From the NCBI GenBank assembly GCA_902803305.1, contig CADCPL010000094.1, positions 1 through 5,570 of the forward strand: DNA of 5,570 nt, read 5' to 3'. Below the pieces are notes generated by a model. The model searched no databases. It was given only the letters and a program-made list of their open reading frames with translations, and was not told the DNA's origin. The DNA is from an uncultured Lachnospiraceae bacterium (GTDB lineage: Bacteria > Bacillota > Clostridia > Lachnospirales > Lachnospiraceae). A program made the position numbers and the translations under genes. Below are positions 1-5,570 of the stretch, one piece after another (position 1 is the first letter of the stretch; each line of letters starts with the position of its first letter).

Positions 1-1404
1 GTCAGAGTATGCGACAGCACAGTAAGAAAGCTTTCGGGCGGCAGAGAGATATCTCTGTCTTTTAAGGAAAAGCTGGAAGTTGCCAAGCTACTAGACAAGC
101 TATGTGTTGATGTGATCGAACTTGATGAGATACAGAACAGTAAGGTTGACAGCCTGCTGATCAAATCAGTCGCTTCTGCGGTAAAAAACAGTACCGTAGC
201 GGTACCGGTCGCTCTCGGGGGCGATCCTGCTCCGACGGCGGCGGCTCTTTCGGAGGCCGGACATTTCAGGCTTCAGGTCGTTGCACCCGGAAGCAGTGTC
301 AGGATGGAGTATGTGTATCACAAAAAAATTCCGGCAATAATCGACATGGTAAAGTCAACAGTCGAAGCATGCAGGAAGTTCACGGATGATGTGGAACTTC
401 TCATAGATGATGCCACAAGAGCCGATGCCAAGGTACTGTCGGATCTTACTGATACGGCGATAGAAAGCGGAGCCACAACGATAACTTTCTGTGATGATGC
501 GGGAACGATGCTGCCCGAAGAATTCGCTGATTTTCTTGAAGACAGGATCAAAGAGAGTCCCAAGCTTTCCGACATCACATGGGGCGTTTCATGTTCCAAC
601 GAACTCGCAATGGCCGATGCATGCGCGATCGCGGCTCTTTGCCACGGCGCGGGCGAGATTAAGGCTTCGGCATTTCCGGTCAATACTTCGTCTCTTGAGA
701 ATGTGTGCAGAGTCATCGCAGGAAAGGGCGAGAGCTTCGGAGTCAGATGCAATGTTGCCACATCATCGATGAAGAGGATGATCGGACTCATAAGCAGATT
801 CTGTGTTCCGCAGGCGACCGGCAAAACCGTATTCGGCTTTACATCGGGAGAAGAAACTTCTGACGACAGGCTTACGTCTCATGATACAAAAGAAGCCGTT
901 CTCGGTGTGGTTGAAAAGCTCGGCTACAGCCTCGGGGCGGAAGACGGAGATAAAGTATACGAAGCGTTCATGAAGCTTGCGACAAGAAAGGAATCCGTTT
1001 CGACGAAGGAACTTGATGCGATAGTTGCGACTGCGGCAATGCAGGTACCGGCAAGATATACGCTTGAGGATTACATTGCCAATACCGGCAATTCCATCTC
1101 ATCGATGGCTCACGTGAAGCTTCGCGCAAAAGATGAAGACCTGGAAGGCATCTCACTCGGCGACGGACCGATAGACGCAGCATTTCTTGCGATAGAACAG
1201 ATAACCGGAAGGCACTACGAACTGGATGATTTTCAGATCAAGGCCGTGACGGAAGGAAAAGAGGCAGCTGCCGAGACGATAGTAAAGCTTCTGGCAAACG
1301 GAAAGGTTTACTCGGGAAGAGGTCTGTCTACCGACATAATAGGAGCAAGCGTAAGAGCATATCTTAATGCCGTAAACAAAGTCATTTATGAGGAGGAGCC
1401 GTGA
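1..1404 (+). CDS. LeuA-like protein (2-isopropylmalate synthase/HMGL superfamily) with degenerate metal site, 5' partial
   Basis: The frame is open from base 1 and ends at TGA 1402-1404, giving 467 visible residues. The first visible residues (VRVCDSTVRK) match the DTTLRDGEQ region that lies near the N-terminus of this family, so only a few codons are missing. The in-frame GTG at 112 is not the start, because homology continues upstream of it. Residues 1 to about 270 resemble the HMGL-like TIM barrel (FTDDVELLIDDATRAD, GATTITFCDDAGTMLPEEF). Residues from about 369 to the end match the LeuA allosteric/dimer domain (GDGPIDAA 387-394, STDII 443-447, then an AS.RAYLNAVNK tail). Family members condense acetyl-CoA with a 2-oxoacid using a divalent metal. 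Here the usual metal ligands are replaced: RD is R9-K10, HxHND is S197-C-S-N-E201, and the GxGERxGN loop is missing near 221-232. The FAHxSGIHxDG segment is also absent. Canonical synthase activity is therefore doubtful, and a regulatory or altered-chemistry role is possible. It heads the cluster and overlaps the next gene by one base. Family membership is firm; function is not. Confidence 0.87.
   Translation, partial: VRVCDSTVRKLSGGREISLSFKEKLEVAKLLDKLCVDVIELDEIQNSKVDSLLIKSVASAVKNSTVAVPVALGGDPAPTAAALSEAGHFRLQVVAPGSSVRMEYVYHKKIPAIIDMVKSTVEACRKFTDDVELLIDDATRADAKVLSDLTDTAIESGATTITFCDDAGTMLPEEFADFLEDRIKESPKLSDITWGVSCSNELAMADACAIAALCHGAGEIKASAFPVNTSSLENVCRVIAGKGESFGVRCNVATSSMKRMIGLISRFCVPQATGKTVFGFTSGEETSDDRLTSHDTKEAVLGVVEKLGYSLGAEDGDKVYEAFMKLATRKESVSTKELDAIVATAAMQVPARYTLEDYIANTGNSISSMAHVKLRAKDEDLEGISLGDGPIDAAFLAIEQITGRHYELDDFQIKAVTEGKEAAAETIVKLLANGKVYSGRGLSTDIIGASVRAYLNAVNKVIYEEEP
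1391..1396 (+). promoter_or_regulatory. Ribosome binding site deciding the start of the fusion gene
   Basis: AGGAGG lies inside the last codons of the LeuA-like gene. It is 7 bases before ATG 1404 but only 4 before the in-frame GTG at 1401, so ATG 1404 is the better start. The ATG shares its A with the preceding TGA stop (TGATG), an arrangement typical of translational coupling. Confidence 0.8.
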
Positions 1405-3875
1405 TGAAACTGTCATTTTCCACCAGGGGCTGGAACGATCATACATTTGACGGCTATCTCGACATAGCTGATGAAATGGATTTTGCCGGCATTGAAATTT
1501 ATTCGCTTACACAGGAGAGATTTTACGGTAAGGGTCAGCCGTTTGACCGTTACAACCTTGCTGCGACCACAAGGCAGCTTCGGGACAGAAAACTTTCGAT
1601 ACCCGCTTTTTACCAAAAAGTCAAACCTGCCGATCCCGGAAGCATTGAGGATATAAAGAAAGTCATTGATGTCGCAAGCTACATGCGCATCGACTATGTC
1701 GGTATCGGATTTGATACGGAAGACGAAGACCTTATAAGAAAGGCCATAACAGAGCTTCTGCCGATCGCAAGAGAAGCAGGAGTCACAGTTCTTGTCGAGA
1801 CAAAGGGAATATACTCGGATACGAAGAAACTGTGCGGACTTCTTGATGAATTTGCGGATGATAATCTTGCCGCACTTTGGGATCTTCATCATACATACAG
1901 GTTTGGCGGCGAGGAGCCAAAAGACACCATCCGTAATCTCGGAGCATACGTAAAGCATGTTCATCTGTGTGATTCGGATGATAAGGATACATACAATCTC
2001 ATAGGAGAAGGAAGCGCACCCGTCAAGGAATTCATGGATGCCCTGTATTCCATCGACTATGCGGGATTCATATCTCTCGAATGGAAGCCGGAGTACATGG
2101 AGGATCTTGACGACTGCGAGGTCATCTTCCCTCACTTCGTTAACTATATGAGCCGATTCGAGAACACGCGCGGCAAGAAGAAGGTGCTCTATCCCAACCA
2201 TGACGGAACAGGACATTACGTATGGAAGAAGGACGAGCTGATCAACCTGACTTTCCCGCAGGTACTCGACAGGATGGTCGAGGAGTTCCCGGATCAGTAT
2301 TGTTTCAAGTACACGACGCTTGACTATACAAGGACATATGAGGAGTTCAGGGAGGACGTAAATAATTTTGCCAAGTCTCTCATGAGCCTCGGTGTCAGAT
2401 CGGGATCGAAAGTCGCGGTATGGGCGACAAACGTTCCCGCCTGGTACATATCGTTCTGGGCATGCTGTAAGATCGGTGCCGTGCTCGTTACGATGAACAC
2501 TTCATACAAGATACACGAGGCCGAGTATCTGCTCCGTCAGTCGGACAGCCATACTCTGGTCATGATAGAATCGGTGATCGATTCCAACTACAGACAGATA
2601 ATAAACGAACTCTGTCCCGAGATCGCACAGTCAAAGGCCGGGGAGCCGCTTCACTGCAAGAAGCTTCCGTTCCTCAGGAATGTCATAACGGTCGGATTCA
2701 GGATGCCCGGTGCCCTTACTTTCGAAGAGGCTATGGACAGATGCGATATGGTATCCGATGCCGAACTTGAAAAGATGGCAGCCGGAGTCAGACCCGATGA
2801 TGTCTGCAACATGCAGTATACATCGGGAACAACGGGATTCCCCAAGGGAGTCATGCTGACTCACTACAACGTTGTCAATAACGGAAAATGTATAGGCGAC
2901 AGGATGGGACTCTCCACTGCCGACAGGATGATGATTCAGGTGCCGATGTTCCACTGCTTCGGAATGGTACTGTCGATGACATCGTCGATGACGCACGGAG
3001 CAACGATATGTCCGATGCCGTATTTCAGTGCAAAATCATCTCTGGCATGTATCAATCAGGAGAGGATCACATGCTTTAACGGCGTGCCTACTATGTTCAT
3101 CGCGATGTTCAATCACGAGGACTATCGCAAGACTGATTTTTCATATATGAGGACCGGTATCATGGCCGGCGCCGGGTGCCCTCCCGAGCTTATGAAGAGA
3201 GCGGCAGATCCGAACGAGATGAACATGCGCGGTATCGTATCGGTGTACGGGCAGACGGAGACCGCACCGGGTAATACGATGTCTTCATGGACGGATCCGC
3301 TCGATGTAAGGACGGAGACGGTCGGATATGCCTTCCCTCACGTTGAATGTAAAGTCATCGATCCCGAGACCGGAAAAGAAGTCGGAGTCGGCGAGAACGG
3401 AGAATTCTGCGCAAGAGGTTACAATACGATGAAGGGCTACTACAAGATGCCCGAGGCTACAAGGGAAACGATAGATTCCGAAGGATGGCTCCATTCGGGA
3501 GATCTTGCCGCCAAGGATGAGAACGGCAACTACAGGATCACAGGCCGTCTTAAGGATATGATCATAAGAGGCGGCGAGAACCTCTATCCGAAGGAGATCG
3601 AGGAATTCATCTATACATGCCCGAAGGTAAAGGATGTTCAGGTAATTGGAGTTCCCGATAAGAAATACGGTGAAGAGGCAATGGCCTGTATCATACTCAA
3701 AGAGGGAGAGACGATGACCGTCGAAGAGATGGACGAATACATCAAGTCGCATCTGGCGCGTCATAAGGTTCCGAAATATATTGAGTTTACCGACAGCTTC
3801 CCGATGAACGCGGCGGGGAAGGTGCTCAAATACAAGATGCGCGAGGACGCCGTTAAACGTCTTAATCTTGAATAG
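1404..3875 (+). CDS. Fusion protein: xylose-isomerase-like TIM barrel plus acyl-CoA synthetase (AMP-binding)
   Basis: This 823-residue protein has two complete parts and no signal peptide or membrane segment, so it is probably cytoplasmic. Residues 1 to about 255 are a sugar isomerase/epimerase (AP endonuclease 2-like) TIM barrel. Likely metal ligands are in place: E132 (VETKG), D160 with H162-H163 (WDLHH), H185/H187 (HVHLCD) and E226 (SLEWKPEY). After a linker of about 30 residues, residues 285-823 form an adenylate-forming enzyme of the fatty-acyl-CoA synthetase kind. It has the P-loop YTSGTTGFPKG at 472-482, YGQTET at 615-620, GWLHSGD at 694-700, GRLKD at 714-718, RGGEN at 722-726 and the adenylation lysine K806 in NAAGKVLKYK. 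The expected reaction is carboxylate + ATP + CoA to acyl-CoA + AMP + PPi; chain length is not readable. The barrel's substrate is unknown; hydroxypyruvate isomerase, ketose epimerase and inosose dehydratase all share this fold. ATG 1404 is preferred over GTG 1401 on ribosome-site spacing. I see no stop, frameshift or good internal ribosome site at the domain junction, so the fusion looks genuine. Confidence 0.93.
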   Translation: MKLSFSTRGWNDHTFDGYLDIADEMDFAGIEIYSLTQERFYGKGQPFDRYNLAATTRQLRDRKLSIPAFYQKVKPADPGSIEDIKKVIDVASYMRIDYVGIGFDTEDEDLIRKAITELLPIAREAGVTVLVETKGIYSDTKKLCGLLDEFADDNLAALWDLHHTYRFGGEEPKDTIRNLGAYVKHVHLCDSDDKDTYNLIGEGSAPVKEFMDALYSIDYAGFISLEWKPEYMEDLDDCEVIFPHFVNYMSRFENTRGKKKVLYPNHDGTGHYVWKKDELINLTFPQVLDRMVEEFPDQYCFKYTTLDYTRTYEEFREDVNNFAKSLMSLGVRSGSKVAVWATNVPAWYISFWACCKIGAVLVTMNTSYKIHEAEYLLRQSDSHTLVMIESVIDSNYRQIINELCPEIAQSKAGEPLHCKKLPFLRNVITVGFRMPGALTFEEAMDRCDMVSDAELEKMAAGVRPDDVCNMQYTSGTTGFPKGVMLTHYNVVNNGKCIGDRMGLSTADRMMIQVPMFHCFGMVLSMTSSMTHGATICPMPYFSAKSSLACINQERITCFNGVPTMFIAMFNHEDYRKTDFSYMRTGIMAGAGCPPELMKRAADPNEMNMRGIVSVYGQTETAPGNTMSSWTDPLDVRTETVGYAFPHVECKVIDPETGKEVGVGENGEFCARGYNTMKGYYKMPEATRETIDSEGWLHSGDLAAKDENGNYRITGRLKDMIIRGGENLYPKEIEEFIYTCPKVKDVQVIGVPDKKYGEEAMACIILKEGETMTVEEMDEYIKSHLARHKVPKYIEFTDSFPMNAAGKVLKYKMREDAVKRLNLE

Positions 3876-3899
3876 ATACGGTCCCTTGTTTTATATAAT
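3868..3899 (+). promoter_or_regulatory. Possible weak promoter before the NifJ gene
   Basis: A perfect TATAAT lies at 3894-3899 in the AT-rich gap between genes. The best -35 candidate is TTGAAT at 3868-3873, which overlaps the end of the fusion gene, but the 20-base spacer is longer than the preferred 17. No extended -10 TG is present. Transcription would start near 3906, about a dozen bases before the ATG. The gap shows no terminator-like hairpin, so read-through from the upstream genes is also expected. The gap could simply be AT-rich by chance. Confidence 0.3.
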
Positions 3900-3907
3900 T
3901 GGATTAT

Positions 3908-3912
3908 GAGGA
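3908..3912 (+). promoter_or_regulatory. Ribosome binding site of the NifJ gene
   Basis: GAGGA sits 6 bases before ATG 3919. The ATG opens the expected NifJ N-terminus (MEKNIVTVDGN), which supports this start. Confidence 0.75.
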
Positions 3913-3918
3913 AATATT

Positions 3919-5570
3919 ATGGAAAAAAACATTGTAACGGTAGACGGAAACGGCGCCTGCGCCAACGTGGCATATGAGTTCACCGAGGTAGCGGCGATCT
4001 ATCCGATAACACCTTCATCACCGATGGCGGCCAAGACCGATGAGTGGTCGGCAAAGGGAAGAAAGAATATGTTCGGTCAGACTGTAAAGCTCGTGGAGAT
4101 GCAGTCAGAGGCCGGTGCTATAGGAGCGGTTCACGGCGCACTTCAGACGGGATCTCTTGCAACGACATATACGTCGAGCCAGGGTCTGATGCTGATGATC
4201 CCGACTCTGTACAGGATCACGGGTGAGCATCTTCCCGCAGTCCTTCATATCGCTGCAAGGACAGTCGGTACCCACGCCATGAGCATATTCGGGGATCACT
4301 CGGATGTTATGGCATGCCGTCAGATAGGTGTTGCGCAGGTTTGTTCCGGAAGCGTTCAGGAAGCGGCGGATATGGCAGCTGTTGCGCATCTGTCTGCGAT
4401 AAAGTCGCGCGTTCCCTTCATGCATTTCTTTGACGGATTTCGGACATCACATGAGATGTCGAGGATAGATATGCCTGATGTTTCGAAGCTCACGGCACTT
4501 ATGGATACGGACGCTTTGAATGATTTTCGCGCTCATGCGCTCAATCCCGAGCACCCGATGCTTCGCAATACGGTGCAGAATGATGACGTGTACTTCCAGT
4601 TCAGGGAAGCGAACAATAAATGCTACATGCAACTGTCAGATGTGATCGAGGATTACATGGACAAGGTATCGGCTGTTACGGGCAGGACTTACAAGCCGTA
4701 CAGATACTACGGTCCGGATAATGCAACCGATATCATAATCGCAATGGGTTCTGTATCGGGAACGATAGAGGAGACCGTTGATGCGCTCAACAAGAGAGGC
4801 CGCAAGACGGGATTCCTTCAGGTACTCATGTACAGACCGTTTGATACGAAAAAGATCATGGATGCGATCCCGGAAAGCGTAAAGAGGATCGCTGTCATGG
4901 ATCGGTGTAAGGAGATGGGAGCAGCGGGCGAGCCGCTTTATGTGGACGTATGCACTGCAGTCTTTTCTTCGGGAAGAAATATAAAAGTCATAGGAGGCAG
5001 ATACGGACTGTCTTCAAAGGATACAAATCCCGCACAGATCGTTGCTGTGTTTGACAATCTGTCATCGAATAAGCCGATAAACAGCTTCACTGTCGGAATC
5101 GAGGATGACGTTACGCATCTGTCGCTGAAGGTTCCGACACTTGATTTTGAGGTGGGATCTCCCGACATGATCTGCTGCAAATTCTGGGGACTCGGAGGAG
5201 ACGGAACGGTAGGTGCCAATCACAATACGGCAAAGATACTCGGTGATCTTGCCGACATGTATTCACAGGCTTACTTTGAATATGATGCCAAGAAATCATT
5301 CGGCGTCACGAAGTCCAACCTGAGATTTTCCAAGAAGCCGATAAGAGGAAGCTACTACGTAAAATCAGGCGATATAGTTGCATGCCATAACCAGAGCTTC
5401 ATCAAGCATTACGATGTTGCGGATGAAGTGAAAAAAGGCGGAAAGTTCCTGCTCAACTGTACATGGTCCGATGAGGAACTTGAGAGTGAACTTCCAAACA
5501 GAGTAAAGAGGCTTCTTGCCAAGAAAAAGGTAAGACTGTATGTGATAAATGCAACGGCGATAGCGGAAGA
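3919..5570 (+). CDS. nifJ: Pyruvate:ferredoxin (flavodoxin) oxidoreductase, N-terminal part, 3' partial
   Basis: The first 550 residues are visible and the frame is still open at the window end; single-chain family members have about 1,170-1,200 residues. The enzyme oxidatively decarboxylates pyruvate with CoA to acetyl-CoA and CO2, passing electrons to ferredoxin or flavodoxin, and can run in reverse. Domain I (about 1-255) has YPITPSS with T31, the EMQSEAGA motif with E64, and R114 in AARTVGTHAMSIFGDHSD. These residues match the pyruvate- and thiamine-diphosphate-contacting positions known from the Desulfovibrio enzyme, even in numbering. FFDGFRTSHE ends this part of the domain. Domain II follows (about 260-415). 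The gamma/CoA-binding domain III then starts, with FWGLGGDGTVGAN, the K458-K459 pair and LLNCTW. The iron-sulfur and thiamine-diphosphate-binding domains lie outside the window. Some usually invariant positions differ: H435 in GANHN (usually K), FGVTKSN after KKS (usually GGVTxSH), and LRNTVQNDD (usually rGTaQNPD). It may therefore be a paralogue with a shifted substrate range. It begins 43 bp after the fusion gene on the same strand. Confidence 0.95.
   Translation, partial: MEKNIVTVDGNGACANVAYEFTEVAAIYPITPSSPMAAKTDEWSAKGRKNMFGQTVKLVEMQSEAGAIGAVHGALQTGSLATTYTSSQGLMLMIPTLYRITGEHLPAVLHIAARTVGTHAMSIFGDHSDVMACRQIGVAQVCSGSVQEAADMAAVAHLSAIKSRVPFMHFFDGFRTSHEMSRIDMPDVSKLTALMDTDALNDFRAHALNPEHPMLRNTVQNDDVYFQFREANNKCYMQLSDVIEDYMDKVSAVTGRTYKPYRYYGPDNATDIIIAMGSVSGTIEETVDALNKRGRKTGFLQVLMYRPFDTKKIMDAIPESVKRIAVMDRCKEMGAAGEPLYVDVCTAVFSSGRNIKVIGGRYGLSSKDTNPAQIVAVFDNLSSNKPINSFTVGIEDDVTHLSLKVPTLDFEVGSPDMICCKFWGLGGDGTVGANHNTAKILGDLADMYSQAYFEYDAKKSFGVTKSNLRFSKKPIRGSYYVKSGDIVACHNQSFIKHYDVADEVKKGGKFLLNCTWSDEELESELPNRVKRLLAKKKVRLYVINATAIAE

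Noticed and set aside
112..114. GTG as the start of the LeuA-like gene
   Set aside because: The frame is open to base 1, and residues before it match the family's N-terminal DTTLRDG region and following helix, so the real start is upstream of the window.
318..824. A 168-codon open frame on the minus strand
   Set aside because: It is antisense to the conserved LeuA-like coding region and its translation shows no family motif.
1401..1403. GTG as the start of the fusion gene
   Set aside because: It lies only 4 bases from AGGAGG, whereas ATG 1404 is spaced 7 bases and begins the expected barrel sequence MKLSFSTRGW.
1413..2216. A 267-codon open frame on the minus strand
   Set aside because: It lies wholly antisense to the conserved TIM-barrel coding region and has no recognisable domain; it is a shadow of the plus-strand gene.
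2148..2285. An internal start that would separate the acyl-CoA synthetase from the barrel
   Set aside because: In-frame ATGs exist (for example at 2148 and 2274), but none has a convincing ribosome binding site, and coding is continuous with no stop between the domains.
3876..3918. A terminator or riboswitch in the gap before nifJ
   Set aside because: The gap is only 43 bases and shows no stem-loop followed by a T-run and no room for a structured leader.

Overview
The window holds three consecutive plus-strand genes and almost no non-coding DNA. GC content is moderate. Arginine is often AGA/AGG, isoleucine is often ATA, the Shine-Dalgarno sites are strong GAGG-type, and the last gene is a single-chain NifJ. 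Together these suggest an anaerobic member of the Bacillota, most likely a clostridium of the Lachnospiraceae type (Butyrivibrio-like gut or rumen bacteria). That assignment is an inference from style and gene content, not from a marker gene.

Layout. Positions 1-1404 carry a LeuA-like protein (2-isopropylmalate synthase/HMG-CoA lyase superfamily) that lacks its first few codons at the window edge. Its C-terminal LeuA-type regulatory domain is well preserved, but the residues that bind the catalytic metal in working family members are replaced. Positions 1404-3875 carry an 823-residue fusion of a xylose-isomerase-like TIM barrel (sugar isomerase/epimerase family) and a complete acyl-CoA synthetase; its ATG overlaps the previous stop by one base. 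After a 43-bp gap, positions 3919-5570 carry the first 550 residues of a pyruvate:ferredoxin oxidoreductase (NifJ) that runs out of the window.

How they may work together. The first two genes are almost certainly co-transcribed and translationally coupled, and the third probably belongs to the same unit, with a possible weak extra promoter in the gap. The set combines a protein related to 2-oxoacid/acetyl-CoA condensing enzymes, an enzyme that makes acyl-CoA from a free acid, and an enzyme that interconverts 2-oxoacid and acyl-CoA with ferredoxin. This suggests a locus for carboxylate/acyl-CoA/2-oxoacid metabolism, for example activation of an acid followed by reductive carboxylation, or oxidation in the other direction. 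The substrate cannot be read from the sequence. The most unusual points are the fusion protein and the apparently metal-less LeuA homologue. I see no RNA gene, mobile element, CRISPR array or long repeat.
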